64,000 nucleotides of DNA from Ailurus styani (Eukaryota; Chordata; Mammalia; Carnivora; Ailuridae): assembly GCA_002007465.1 (NCBI GenBank), contig LNAC01000003.1, forward strand, positions 11,333,142 through 11,397,141. Reading direction: 5' to 3'. A program made the translations under genes and the position numbers. Position 1 is the first letter of the stretch. Each line of letters begins with the position of its first letter. Below, piece after piece: positions 12,373 to 25,009 of the stretch. The notes beneath the pieces were generated by a model. It was not told where the DNA came from, did not search any database, and saw only the letters and a program-made list of their open reading frames with translations.

Positions 12373-12563
12373 GTTTTTTTTTTTTTTTTTTTTAATTTTT
12401 TTTAAAAGATTTTATTTATTTATTTGACACAGAGAGATCAGATCACAAGTAGGCTGAGAGGCAGGCAGAGAGAGAGAGNCGATGCGGGCCTCGATCCCAG
12501 GACCCTGAGATCATGACCTGAGCCGAAGGCAGAGGCTTTAACCCACTGAGCCACCCAGGCGCC
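12373..12563 (-). mobile_element. Young carnivore SINE, antisense, centre missing at an N
   Basis: Poly-T and 'aaaagattttatttattta' lead into the SINE, which ends 'gagccacccaggcgccc'. The direct repeat 'cttggcgtggttttg' flanks it at 12358-12372 and 12564-12578. A single N at 12479 replaces the middle of the element, which in other copies reads through an AGCAGGCTCC-type stretch, so this is an assembly gap and not a natural deletion. Confidence 0.95.
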
Positions 12564-12578
12564 CTTGGCGTGGTTTTG

Positions 12579-13555
12579 AAACAAAGAAGAAACACTTCCC
12601 CTTTCATCACTCACCATTTCAAGCTAATTTAAAGTGTTTTGCTCTCATTTTTTAAGGCAAATGATAAAAATAAAATATTTACTTGTGTGGCATGAATTGT
12701 CAATTGCCAAACAACTATATATTCAGAAACAATTGTATTTGGGGCCAAATTTTCAACTTTCTGTGTATGTGTTTCTTCTTTTCTGTTGGAGTCCAGTTGG
12801 TTGTTGGGCAACAGGGACTGAACAGAACAAAAATGATGAGGCAGAAAATCAGGAAATTTCCTAAAGCAGGCAATGAAGGAAGTTTAAGCTACTAAAATAT
12901 TCCACAGTTAAATAGCAGATGTCCTGGCAGGTGACCGAGTTTGGCAACCAAGGCACATAAAGCCATCAGCACGAGGAAGATATGTTCAAAACTATTGCAC
13001 CCCCAGCCAAATGGTATTCAGAGGCATGTGTCTGGTCTTTAGAAAGGAAACAGAAGACTAGTGTCATTGAACAGAAAACTCAAACAAGTAGGACAGTGGG
13101 ATCCAATGAATAAAACAAGAACCTGAGATTCATAGCACAGACTTCTTTGGATCAGGAACAAAATGTGAAAGTAAAAATCAATCCCGCAGATAAGATAGAA
13201 CATCAAACATTTTCCCAATGGATCAGGAACAAAGCTAACAAAAACAGTGTTTCTAATAGAGTCATACCCAAGGCCACACCAGACCCAAGATATTACTAAT
13301 GACAAGACATCCACAGCCCTCTTTCATTTCTCCCATTTCTTGAATAAAGACTACTAAAATACTGAATTGTGGAACTATTCCACTTATTGAATGCATTTAT
13401 CTCAAAACGGGACCCCCACTTTCATGTCCCGGCTTAGAATCAATCAGGACCAGTTAAAATTCTATGAGATCTTCTTCTTTCCTATAGCCTTTTCCAAATC
13501 GTCCCCACCATAGCTGTGGTATGTGTTCTCTTTTGCTTCAGGAAACTAATTAACT
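12579..13555. other. Unique sequence, no gene seen
   Basis: Overlapping short frames on both strands (12629-12895, 13039-13314) lack any recognisable protein motif. No repeat is identifiable. Confidence 0.5.
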
Positions 13556-14393
13556 TCATCCAATTCCCACATCCAAGTCCAGTGTTGGGGGTGGGGGGGT
13601 GTTTTTCCACACATAACACAGGGAGGGTATCTAAGATATCCTATCAATTCTGACATTCTCTACCTGGAGATAACATCAGACTAAAGGTTAAAGGTTAAAT
13701 GTTCAGTCTATAAGTCTATCCCTCTACACCACACTTCAAATAATAGTCACAAGCCTTAGGCTCTTACTTATGCTTCTGATGACCAACTACAGACTGGAGG
13801 TTCCAACAACTTCCTCCTTAGGACTAATCAATTTGCTAAAGCAGCTAACAGAATACAGGGAAACACTTTATGTTTACCAAGTTTATTAAAGGATATGATA
13901 AAGAATATGAATCAATAACCAGATGATGACATGCTCAGGGTGAGGTCCCCAACAAAGGAGCTTCTGTCAGCATAGAGCTCGGGGTCTGTCTCAGTGGCAA
14001 GTGTTCTGGTTCCCCAAGCTTGGAAGTTTTCCAAAAAATAGTCCAAAAAGCTGTCCTCTTGGGTTTTTATGGAGGCTTCCCTACATAGTCATATTTGACT
14101 AAGTCATTGGCTATTTGCTGAATCAACCTCCATCCCCTCTCTCCTCCCTGGAGGTCAGGAGGTTGGGACTGAAAGTTCCAACCCTTTAATCAGGTGGTTG
14201 GTCCTCCTGGCAAACCCCCCACACTTGGGTGGGGTCCTTAAGTCACCCTCATTATTAACATTGATGCTCATTCACATTTATGGCTCTGAAGAATTTTCAG
14301 GAACTGAGGATAAAGACCAAGTATATCTGAAATACATATTTTGGTCATCTGGATAAACAAATATATATTTTTTATAAATCGTTTTATCACACC
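13556..14393 (-). mobile_element. Retroviral-type LTR, antisense
   Basis: Read on the minus strand, it shows the order of a long mammalian LTR: 'agaccaaaatatg', the 'ggttggaactttcagtcc' segment, 'gactccaggg'-like GC-rich sequence, a TATA-like 'ccataaaaaccc' (minus strand of about 14065-14080) and an AATAAA signal (minus strand of 'gtttattaaagg' near 13880). The exact family is not named. It is old, non-coding and probably a solo LTR. Confidence 0.7.
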
Positions 14394-16479
14394 TCACTTT
14401 CTTACACTGTGTTTGTTTTCTGCTTATCTTTGGTTGGTGGGCTTCCACAAATAAGAGAGATCAGTTCTTAGAATCAACATGCTTGGCTGAAAACGATTTG
14501 CTGTTTCCATGAGACTGGCATACAGTTTACCTGACCAGAGTGAGACTTCGGTCTAGAACACTGAGAGGAGCTATGTAATGAAGTTAAGTGGCCCGAGCTA
14601 CAAAATTCAGAAAGATTGAGGTCCAGGAAGTCAAGAAGGTAGCTATAGCCAAAGATTATTTATACCACATTTCTCCAATTTAATTATATTTTATATTAGA
14701 ATTACAGAGACTTGAGATTTAGGTGGTCTTTTAGGTAATACAGTATAGGAGTCAGACATTCCGTTCACTTAAATGTTTCATCTTAATGTCAATTTTGTGA
14801 TAAATATATTTAAAAAGATCTAAGATGGTATCAATGGATTTTTAAACTTGTCTCTGTTTTCTTCTATAAAGAAAGTTCAGAGCTTGTAATCATTGTCTGA
14901 GAGATTCTATTCTTGGGGCATTTATGCTTGATAAAAATACCCAGGGCCATTTATGTTTGATATAAATTTTCTTAGCTAGGCTTTCATGGACTGTCAGGTT
15001 TGTTAGGAAGACAGTATGAGCAGAAGAAATGCACTGCTTTATCCCCCCAAATTTCCTTATAAAACATAAATATTCCACAACATTTAGAACATAGGATACA
15101 ACCCAGGACAAGTATAATCTTGAAGATGTTTCTAGCCCTCCCTGTTTATTTACCAAAAAAGTGAAATGAAAAGAAACACAGTACCTAAACCTCATTATAA
15201 ATTCCTGAGTGTGCAGTAAAGGTGCAGCTGCTAGCTATTCATCACCTAAACTTTGCTTTGTTTCTATTGACAGATCATTTTAATAATCACAATTCTCCAG
15301 TTGATGTAAAGTATTCCACATTTCCATGCTTGAACAATTTATTATCTAACTGCCTGAAATAGGAAATTTTATTTCTGCACTTCTCCCTGGTAATTCTTCT
15401 TCCCAGTACATTTTTTTTTTCTCTTAAAAGTGCACTGAATAACAATGTTGTCTTTTCAAAAAAATTTCACTCTGACAGTTTAGTCAAACCTGACAGACAG
15501 TGTGAAACTATTTAAACAGAAGGTACTCAGTGTCATGTGACCTGTTGTCCTTGAGAACTGTTTCCTACATTGGTTGACCCAACTGGTGATCTCTTCTGTC
15601 TGAATTTATAGTGTTTAAATTAAGTAATTTTTTTTAAAGTGGAAAAACTAACACATATATATCAGGGACAATGTTCAGTTCTGCACTGAGTAGAAAGATA
15701 GATGTGTGTCCACTGCTTTACATCTTCCTGTTGTTCAACCTCACTCTCAAGCCATCCATCCCTTCTGCTTAATGAGAGGTGGAAAACAGCACTAATTCTT
15801 CTTATCATGGTTGGTCTAAGAATCAATACCACGATGACATTCTTTTGAGCAATAAGGCATCTCTCCCATATTGTACTCTAAGTTAATGATGTGATAAGAT
15901 CCTAGAGAAAATACATTCCAGTTTTGTTTATGACAACAAATGAGGCTTGGGTTGTCAACTTGTTCACTTTATATATTGAGCTATGAAGCTGAAAAATACT
16001 TACTACACATGAAATAAGAAATCACAATGTTTTGTAGAGATGAACTTCATCACATCTCTTTCATGCCATTAACTAGCTGAGTGCAAACTGACTTGAGAAC
16101 AACCTGATAAAGTTTATATTTTTAGTCTGGGTGAAAAGCAAATGAGAGCTCAAAAGGCTATTTTCATCACCCTGGATGATTTTGTTCTTCATTGCATTTC
16201 TTTATTTCTTGCTAACGCTATTTTGCTAAAGGCTACAATATACTGAGAATTGGAGCTAGTGGAGTGGAAGTAAGTCAGCTTTGAAGCTAAGTGGCCAGAC
16301 TGCCTCCCTCCGGCAAAAGTATCTCCTTATGATAAAGCAGAATTCCTTTATAATGGGACTGGTGAACTTCTAAGAGATTACCCAAGTGTCAGGCCCGGTT
16401 TAGAATGTACTTAGGATGCCATTTGGAAGGAAGAAAATGCCATGTTTGTTCAAGTAAGCCTTAAAAATAACATTTAAGC

Positions 16480-16592
16480 TTTACTTTCTTTTTCCCTCCT
16501 GCAGGCAAGACAGAATGAAGTTAAGGATAAAGGAAAACCTATGATCAGCATCGGGGAAAGGGCTTGTAACGGTACACTTTTTGAAATATAAG
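16480..16592 (+). other. Possible exon: strong 3' splice-site-like tract with short open frame
   Basis: A long pyrimidine tract ('ctttctttttccctcctgcag') ends in AG at 16503-16504. From 16505 one frame stays open for 28 codons to a TAA at about 16591, and it contains 'GKPMISIGERACNGTLFE'. No convincing donor or polyadenylation signal follows. The frame is short enough to be open by chance, so this is only a candidate exon of a coding or non-coding transcript. Confidence 0.15.
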
Positions 16593-16649
16593 AAGGAGTT
16601 TGGAGGGAGCCTAAATAACTTCTGTGTCTGGCTTCACCAACTTTTGGTT

Positions 16650-16705
16650 CGATATAAGGTTATAGGTCTTCTAGTAGCGATATAAGGTTATAGGTCTTCT
16701 AGTAG
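16650..16705. repeat. Exact 28-bp tandem duplication
   Basis: A 28-base unit beginning 'cgatataaggttataggtc' occurs twice back to back (16650-16677 and 16678-16705) without a mismatch. No N lies nearby, so it is either a recent real duplication or an assembly slip. Confidence 0.95.
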
Positions 16706-17689
16706 TCAAATCACTATGGCTTTGAGACTGCATCCCTGGAATTGAGAAAATCTTATTCTGTTCCTCGGCTTCTCTTTCTGAGGTATTCTCCAAAGCCCAC
16801 TAGAGTTATTTTTGAGCAACTGTAAACCCATCCTGGTTACTGTCATTAGAGAGTCTTACTGATCTGAGGCGGTGTCCATTGCCAGCATTATCTTATTGCC
16901 AAGATCTGGGCAGACTAAACTGTTTGGATCAATATTTACTGACCATGTCTCTATACCTTCTTCACAGTTTCCCAGGATGTATGGCTGAGGAACTTAAAAG
17001 TCAACTACATCCTCTGCTGGTCCTTTGCTTTTTTTTTTTTTTTTTTTTAAATGTATAGTGTGGGTTCCCCTTCCCTCTTTTATTTTTTTTACAAAGAAAT
17101 ACATCCAGTGAACTAGATAAACCAATGGTGCACAGAGAACTTCCCCAAAACCTCTGCTATTTCTCCCAAACAACCTATTGTAGAGAATATCAACATTCCA
17201 ATTTATTTGTTTATTTATTTCAAGAAAAAAATAATTTATAAGATTCTTTTGTGTCTATAGATAAACTCAACTTACATAATTCTACACAGTTCCATCAGTA
17301 TTTCTATTCCAAATTAAAAGACTTCAAGTTTTATCTCTGAATGACCAGTAGGTACTGTCTTGTTATGTATGGAACTGAAGGACCTTTCCTAGTGCCTTTC
17401 CCGAAGTAGAGAAAATTTAGTTTCAAAGGTAAATTATACCTTCTAAAAACCCATGCGGCCAGGCAAGACAAAGAGGCAGTCCTTTATTAAAAGTCAAAAT
17501 GAAATAATAACATAGGTGCAAACAAACCATATTTCTAAATCATTTTTATTGGGAAACAACCTATGTAATATGTGCCATTATTTACCTACGTGCCTGATAC
17601 ATTACATCTGTGGTATCGTCCAGGAACCCTACAGAAGTATGTCAACCTCTGCCCAACAGAATTTGGATCCAGCATTTTTTAAAGAAATA

Positions 17690-18262
17690 TTTGTCTTACA
17701 CCATACACAAATACAAACTCAAAATGGATTAAAGAACTAAATGTGCGTCCTGAAACCACAAAAGTCCTAGAAGGAAATATTAGTAGTAACTTCTTGGACA
17801 TCGGCCTTAGCAACATTTTTCTAGATATGTCTCCTCAGGCAAGGGAATACAAAAACAAAAATAAACTATTGGGACTATACTAAAATTCAAAACAAAACAA
17901 AACAAAAAAACCTTTGTGTAATGAAGGAAACCAACAACAAAACAAAAAGGCAACCTACTAAGTGGGAGAAGTATTTGCAAATAATATATCTGAAAAGTGG
18001 TTAACATCCAAAATATATAAAGAACTTACACAGCTCAACACCAAAAAACAAATAATCCAATTTAAAAATGGACAGAGAAACTGAATAGGTATTTTTCCAA
18101 AGAAGACACACATTCTAATTTTAGTGAATTTGCTGCTGAAGTGAGCACCAAAGAAGACATAGAGATGGCCAATGGACAGATGAAAAGATGTTCAACATCA
18201 GTAATTATCAAGGAAATGCAAATCGAAACCACAATGAGATTTGCCTGACAGCCTAGAAGATG
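17690..18262 (+). mobile_element. Old L1 fragment (late ORF2 region), sense
   Basis: The text follows late ORF2 of L1: 'caaactcaaaatggattaaa', 'gtcctgaaaccacaaaagtc', 'tttctagatatgtctcctca', 'ggttaacatccaaaatatat', 'gatggccaatggacagatga' and 'ggaaatgcaaatcgaaacc'. The frame is broken many times, with A-rich expansions near 17890. Both ends are truncated. Confidence 0.85.
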
Positions 18263-18660
18263 GAGTGCTCAACACTAGTTGCTGTAACAAATAATCCCCA
18301 AGCCTCAGTGGTTTAACACACACACACTCATGCAAGCGTGCACGCACACTCATGTACACACATGCTCCCATGCAGACTGGATGTGTCTCCTGGGCAAGGT
18401 TCTTCTCCAGCTTTGTGATTAAAAGATTCTGGCTCTTTTCGTCATTGACTCAGTCATGTCTGAGTCTTTTGCACTCATCATCAGTGCAAAGGAACACTCC
18501 AGCTCAATATCTCTGGGACACTGTTGTACACAGGACAGGAGGAAGCTAATATCACTTCCATTCACATTTCATTAGTTAAAACTAATCATGTGGCTCTCTA
18601 AGCTAACCTCAAAAGAGGCTATGAAATTTTCTTCCAGTGTGCTCAACAAGAGAATGGAGT
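18263..18660 (-). mobile_element. LTR-like old repeat, antisense
   Basis: 'gttgctgtaacaaataatcc', 'aagcctcagtggtttaacac' and, further on, 'aaaactaatcatgtggctct' resemble the reverse complement of old MaLR-type LTRs. A CA-rich tract (about 18317-18362) interrupts it. The edges are uncertain. Confidence 0.45.
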
Positions 18661-20052
18661 GGGTATCTAACCTGGGTCTGTTACAATGCTCTTGACAACA
18701 GCAAGTTTCTGCTGGGTTATTGTGAAGTTGGTGAAGCTCTTTATAACCAACTAAGTATGAGCAGAAAGCCTAATGTAATTGTTGCTCTCGTCAAAAATCC
18801 TGTTCAACTCATTTTAGAAACCTAAACACATTATGGTATTTTAGCAAGGGCGATAGGCCTTTTACTGAAACTACACTTGGATTGTCAAACTTCTCACCGC
18901 TTTGGCCCAGGACTGGAGATGCTGGGTATCTATTCAGAGAAGAACAGCATGAAGTGTCAAAGTCTGTGTGAGGGTACTTCCTGGCTCTGTGTTAGGATTC
19001 TGGCCTCTTTCATGAACAAGACTTACAAATATTCTCCAGCACTAAGAAGAAATTCCTTTAAGTTCTTTGGAAAAGAATAAATCCTAAGGAGGTAGAGAAT
19101 GCAAACCGTTTTGACTTCATTTCAGGGCATGGAGTAACCGTGAGTATGTGGGTGGGTGTTAGGTAAGTTTGGGCAGTTATCCTGAGTGTGGCACAGTGGT
19201 GGTCACTCAGACTGTGCTCCAACCACAACTCACGAAGATACGTGCCTCAGCCTCGACACAAGGTCTGAAGTAAGGACAGAGGAAAAGCCAGAAGGAGAAT
19301 TTCATGAACCTGAGTAAGATGTCCAGGAAGGCCAGGCAGCCAGGCTCTGGGGCTGGAGTTCCAGACTTAGCAGGAAGGGATCAGCACTGCAGAGAATCAA
19401 GAGTAACTGGCAGGACTATTTTCTGAGTATATGTGTGACAGAAGGGTTGACCTCTGGTACAGACTGAGAAGATATTTGAGAGGATGGTGGAGGCAGGAGT
19501 CAGTGTCTTCCCTGAAGAGCTAAAGGGAAAGACCCAAAACTATACCAGTTTGTGGCTATTGTTGGGCCTTAATTTTTACCTCCAAATGTGACGTAACTGG
19601 GGACGTCTGGCCTAGATTGTTGTAGGCAGAATAGTATCCTCCCCCCCTCCCCGCCCCCGGTTCCTCTGCCCCAGAAGAAATTCTTCGAGAGGGTATGTTT
19701 TCTATGCATGTCTGCCCAACTCACTTCAGGAATAATATTAGGCAGCTAAACTAAGTTTGTTTTTTGTAGCCCTGGATCTCTTTGGTTTTCATCTCTGTTA
19801 CCTAAATTATCTCCACTGTTAGTGAGAATTAAAAGGGAATTTTAGAGAAATTAAATACTGTGAGGTAGACTATTAGCTCCTAGATAGAAAGCCCTCCTTT
19901 CGAAAATCACCTAAGGAATGACTAATCCCATGCTGCTCTTCTCTTCATTCCTATAATATACATACGAAGTGTGTTAACCATTACTTCTTAGATAGTTAAG
20001 AAATTGAAATTCCCTTCCTTTATTCTTGCTTCTTTCCAGAAATACTCACTTT
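18661..20052. other. Unique sequence, no gene seen
   Basis: No recognisable gene. A cytosine run with a preceding 'gttgtaggcagaatagtatc' near 19619 could be the start of an MLT1-type fragment, but the similarity stops soon after. Confidence 0.45.
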
Positions 20053-20865
20053 AAAAGAAATTCAAATCAAAACTGCAATGAGATATCACTTCACACCTGT
20101 CAGAATGGCTAAAATCAACAACACAAGAAACAAACAGGTGTTGACAAGAATGTGGAGAAAAAGGAACCCTCTTGCACTATTGGTGGGAATGCAAACTGGT
20201 GTAGCCACTCTGGAGAACAGCATGGAGTTTCCTCAAAAAGTTAAAAATAGAACTACCCTACAATCCAGCAATGGCACTACTAAATATTTACCCAAATGAT
20301 ACAAAAATTCTAATTCAAAGGGATAGATGCATTCTTATATTTATAGCAGAATTATTTATGATAGCCAAGATATAGAAGCAGCCAAGTGTCTGTCAATTAA
20401 TAACTAGATTAAGAAGATGTGGTGTATATTACAATGGAATATTATTCAGCCATGAAAAAGAATAAAATCTTGCTGTTTGCAATGACATGGGTGACATGGA
20501 TGGAGCTAGAGAGTATAATGCTAAGCAAAATAAGTCAGAGAAAGAAAAATACTATATGATTTCACTTATATATGGAATTTAAGAAACAAAAGAGCAAAGG
20601 GAAACACAGAGAGAGAGAATGAGAGAGAGAAACCAAGAAACAGACTCTTAATTATAGAGAACAAACTGATGGTTACCAAAGGGGGAGATGGGTGGGGGGG
20701 TGAACTAGGTGATGAGGATTAAGGAGGGCACTTGTGATGAACACCAGGTGTTGTATGGAAGTGTTGAATCACTATATTGTACAACTAAGACTAATATCAC
20801 AGTCTGATAACTAACTGGAATTAAAATAAAAGCTTACAAAAATAAAATAAATAAAATAAAATAAA
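20053..20865 (+). mobile_element. Carnivore L1, 5'-truncated 3' end, sense
   Basis: About 0.8 kb matches the last part of ORF2 plus the 3' UTR of carnivore L1. It starts 'aaattcaaatcaaaactgca' and passes 'ggtgggaatgcaaactggtg', 'aatggaatattattcagcca' and 'atggatggagctagagagt'. It ends with 'gaatcactatattgtacaac', 'taactaactggaattaaaat' and an A-rich tail. A short frame at 20078-20299 is an ORF2 remnant. It is moderately diverged and inactive. Confidence 0.95.
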
Positions 20866-21146
20866 ACCAGTGATATATAATACAATGAAGAAGATGTATT
20901 CAAATATTTCAACCATTATAGAACCTCAAGGGCAGGGTCTTTCATATTCTATGTATCCCTTGTTCTTTCCTGAATTTCTGATACAGGTCAAATGCAATAC
21001 CCCTTACTTTTTATCATATTGTTACATCCAAAATAGACCACTCTGCCTGGCTTAATAGTCCCAAATCCATTGATATAGAACCTCAAAGTAACCACCAGTG
21101 AGTGGTTGTCTGCTTGAGTTCTCTGGGTGGATCAGCTTCCTGCTTT
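20866..21146. other. Short unique stretch
   Basis: No gene or repeat recognised between the L1 tail and the next SINE. Confidence 0.5.
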
Positions 21147-21162
21147 AAAAATGATATAACTT

Positions 21163-21351
21163 TTGGGTGCCTGGGTGGCTCAGTTGGTTAAGTGACTGCC
21201 TTCGTCTCAGGTCATGATCCTGGAGACCCAGGATCGAGTCCCATATCGGGCTCCCAGCCCCATGGGGAGTCTGCTTCTCCCTCTGATCTTCTTCCCTCTC
21301 ATGCTCGGTCTCACTCTCTCTCTCTCAAATAAATAAAATCTTAAAAAAAAT
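21163..21351 (+). mobile_element. Carnivore SINE, sense
   Basis: Head 'gggtgcctgggtggctcagt', B-box-like 'ggatcgagtcccat', a (CT)n stretch and the tail 'aaataaataaaatctt' plus A-run. The 16-bp direct repeat 'aaaaatgatataactt' flanks it at 21147-21162 and 21352-21367. Confidence 0.97.
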
Positions 21352-21367
21352 AAAAATGATATAACTT

Positions 21368-23178
21368 CCTTCTAAAACTCTGTTAAGTATGTGGTCTTAC
21401 ATGCTTCTTTACAGAACTTACCTTTTGGCATTTCCTGGAAAGTCTCTCTTGGGAATGATCCTTGGTAAATTCACATAAGATGTAGTTTCCTCTTTGTAGT
21501 TGTGTTCTTATTTTGTGTTTTGGGTGCCATGTTCCATTTCCTCTCAGTCTTTTTCTCTCTGAGAAGGTATTGTGACAAATAGAACTCTATAAATATTTAT
21601 TAGGTAAATGCATAGCAAATACAAGGTACTCTTATTTGTACCTTATATAAACACACTAATTGTCATGTCAATGTCTTGCTAGGGTTGGTTTTGTGGCATA
21701 ATTTGGTTAAGACACAGACAAACATTGTGTCACAATATAATGATATCAGATAGCACCAACCCCAAATTATAACACTTCTAGGTAGTGGGGCCTATAACAA
21801 ATAGTTCATAAGAAGCAGGAAATTGTAAAAAAATATATATAATATCACTTTTCTTCAACCATAAACACTAAATATTCCAACTCAAACAAGAGGTTTCACA
21901 ACATGGTGGGTATATAGCCTATTCTATTTGTCCTTGGGCTTAGTCCATTGATAAGGAGGCCTGAATCCAAAATTTTCAGAAAAGGCTGTGTGGATATCTC
22001 ATGCCAAGGAAAAGCATTCTTTTGGGACCTTATTCCTATTCACTCTCAATACAATTTCTTGGTCCTTTTGTTCCTTTTTACTCATGCTTCCCAGCAAGTT
22101 TCTACCTCCTCTTTGTCTGGCCTCTGGCTTGGATTATTAGGCATTTTTTGTTTCCTTATCAGTGGAAGCAGGGGTAAAGAGAAATATGGAAGAAGATGCT
22201 CATGGATATTGGGAGACTCTAACAGAAAATCAGTAAATTTATACTTCAAAGATTAAGCTCCTCTGGCGTATAATAAATACTTCATTAAAATAAGAGTGTC
22301 TGTCTCTTATTCAACACTGAGATACCTTACAGATGTTCCTTTTCTACTACTTTAGCCTCAGAAGGAGGTTAGGAGGAAAAAGGTAAATCTGTTCCAACTT
22401 TGTTCTCCATGCCTATTTTAATTCACTCATGGTTAATTTGAAGCAATGGGCTCATTCCATTGATAAGTGAGAGTGTGTAAACTTACAGCAAAGAAAAGGT
22501 TAATTGAGATATCTTGGAAGACTGAGAGAGTTCTTGATCCCAGAATTTATCTTTAACTAGAACTATTGAAACTAAATTCTAAAGTTTTAGGGGACAATCA
22601 AAATAAATCTATCTATCTGTTTATCTATCTATCATCTATCTTTTCAGTTCATTAAATAAGGCAGAGATAAGCCAAGCATTTAGATCCATTATTTAATATT
22701 TTATGTAATCAGAAATAAATATTTTTCCTGGCTACAAATTTTGGAGCTACTGATACCTCTTGAGAATGATAGTCTAAGCAATAGCAAAAAGAACAATTTC
22801 CCAGAAGGTCTTATACATTTTATGTTATATAAATGGATATGTACACATATATTATGATATAAATATTTTTATGATGTAATAATATATATTAAAGTGATTA
22901 TATATAATATATATTAATATAATATATATTACAGTGATCATCCCTGAATCAGATGATCTGTTTTGATTTTCCTTTAGGGTAGTGACATTACTAATGTGAG
23001 TTGTTCATTTACTTTGGCAAATATATTACTTTGGTTGACTTATTTCCCAGTTATTTTGCTGTTCATTAATGTCCTCATCATTGGGTAGGAGAGTGTGGGG
23101 GTGAGAGGGAAGGACAGCAAAAAGGAGAGCTTTAGCTTGAATGAATCGAGTTTGCATCTTATTATGAGCAAGCATGAG
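21368..23178. other. Unique AT-rich sequence with small simple repeats
   Basis: No gene is supported. The frame at 21948-22256 shows no recognisable domain. ATCT units lie at about 22608-22641 and an AT-alternating stretch at about 22800-22932. Confidence 0.5.
22800..22932. repeat. AT-alternating low-complexity tract
   Basis: Dense TATATA/AATATATATT units, including palindromic runs that could fold into hairpins. Base composition differs sharply from both sides. Confidence 0.85.
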
Positions 23179-23190
23179 TGTATAATTTTT

Positions 23191-23375
23191 TTTTCTTTGC
23201 GGGGGGGGGTGGGTCGGGGAGAGTACAGATGGAGAGGGAGAAAGAGAATCTTAAACAGGCTCCACGCCCAGCACAGAGCCCAGTGCAGGGCTCAACCTCA
23301 TGACTGAGATTGTGACCTGAGCTGGAATCAAGAGTCAGTGGCTTAACTGATGGAGCCAGCCAGGTGTCCCTTAAT
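23191..23375 (-). mobile_element. Older carnivore SINE, antisense (first of a pair)
   Basis: It ends 'ggagccagccaggtgtccc', a diverged reverse complement of the SINE head, and contains 'gagaatcttaaacaggctcc' typical of older subfamilies. The direct repeat 'tgtataattttt' stands at 23179-23190 and again at 23376-23387. A guanine run near 23202 lies in its tail side. Confidence 0.9.
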
Positions 23376-23387
23376 TGTATAATTTTT

Positions 23388-23596
23388 ATTTTTATTTTTT
23401 AATTTTTTAAAGATTTTATTTATTTGACAGAGAGAGAGAGATCATAAGTAGGCAGAGAGGCAGGCAGAGGGAGAAGGGGAAGCAGGCTCCCCACTGAGCA
23501 GAGAGCCCGATGTGGGGCTCGATCCCAGGACCCTGAGATCATGATCTGAGCCAAAGACAGAGGCTTTAACCCACTGAGCCACCCAGGCACCCCAAG
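23388..23596 (-). mobile_element. Younger carnivore SINE, antisense (second of a pair)
   Basis: It starts with T-rich sequence and 'aaagattttatttatttgac' and ends 'gagccacccaggcacccc'. It is flanked by 'tgtataattttt' at 23376-23387 and 23597-23608. The left copy is also the right flank of the previous SINE, so the same target was used twice in the same orientation. Confidence 0.95.
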
Positions 23597-23608
23597 TGTA
23601 TAATTTTT

Positions 23609-25009
23609 AAAAAAAGAGAGTAAACCAGGGTTTAAAAACAGTAAATAATTATTTTTGGTTTTGCCTCTTTGTAAGTTTTTCTTTATTATTAAGTATATTT
23701 TATAGTTTACATTATACTTTATGAGCATTTTGAAGTACACTGAGACATGTTCTGACCAGCATTCGTGATTATAAAGTATTTCTAATAAGGTAAAGTTTAT
23801 GGAAAATCTGCCGAGGATTATTTTATTTAGCCAATTGTCTCCACAGATATACACAACTTTTTACCCAATTACTTTAAATGCTGTAATACTATAATGAATC
23901 AACACAGATATTGTATCTTCATTATTGAAGGTACTATGCTATGGTTTAGTAAAATCTGTGGACAAGTAATTAACATTACATTAGAATAAGTGGTCAGTGT
24001 ATTAAGAAATGTTTCATTGGTACTTCAAATACAGCATTTCCAGAAGGGATCTAATTATTTATCCTCAAATTCTCACTTTTGGTACTGAAACACTACCATA
24101 TGTCTCATATTCTGGCTCACAATATTGTTCTCCTGGAGTACAATCAATATACTACACATGCTATCTCAAGAGCCATCAACTAATCAACTAGCTTCTCTTT
24201 TCTCTTCCACACTTTCCTCTGACCCTTGTAATCACCAAGTCATATCAATTACTGATTATATCTTCACGATCACATTGAGTTTTTGTCCTTTTCTTCCACT
24301 GTGCTAGTTCAAGCTCATAATGTACTGTCATGTAAAAACTACCATAATATATTTCTTCTTACTATCTCTAGCCCTACTTTTTTCATCCACTACGACAAAC
24401 TGGTCAGAGTGAACATCCTAATGCAGAGAGATGGTGGCATCATTCCTCTTGCAGAAAAACCTTAGGGGATGATCCATTGTATTAGTCAGGCTTTGTGACT
24501 ACAAGCTCAGAAACCAGTCCTGGTTTTTCAGCAATGAGAATAGAATATAATGACAGGCTTAGTGGGAGCCTGGCAAACCAGATCTGAGAAATGAGTTTGG
24601 GGATAGGTCAGTTGGAAGGGACTGTCTAGAAATAACTATATTTTAGCAAGAACAATGGGGCCAGGAGGCCGCTATTACTGCTGTAGGATGCCATCAGTAG
24701 CAGACAAGAGAGGCATTTTTCCTATTGACTTCAGTAGTGTGTGAAAAGGTATTGCATCATATAGATACAGCATGTAGTGGAAAGGCCCCAAATCAGGAGA
24801 GAAGTTAGATGCTGGACAGTCACTCCAATCAAGCCCCCACCTAAGGTAGGGGAGAAATGAACAAACAAACAAACTGAGAAACACTTGTGAAGTTCACAGG
24901 CCAGAGGCATAGGCTCCCTACAAGACTGAGGTCTAATCATAAGACAATAGAACACTTCCCCTCCCCTCACATCTTAATACCACATTAATAAAGTTCTGTT
25001 TACAGCAGG
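23609..25009. other. Unique sequence, no gene seen
   Basis: Frames on both strands here are short and featureless. A stretch beginning 'gtattagtcaggctttgtga' at about 24479 may be the edge of an old LTR-type repeat. Confidence 0.5.

Larger units (their letters stand above)
14394..17689. other. Long unique stretch, no gene proven
   Basis: Over 3 kb without recognisable transposons. The minus-strand frame at 14890-15195 has no domain features. It contains a 28-bp tandem duplication (16650-16705) and a strong splice-acceptor-like tract (16480-16504), both listed separately. Poly-T runs occur at about 15412 and 17031-17048. Confidence 0.5.

Noticed and set aside
20078..20299. 73-residue frame beginning MRYHFTPVRMAK
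   Set aside because: It is a decayed piece of L1 ORF2 near the element's 3' end, not a gene.
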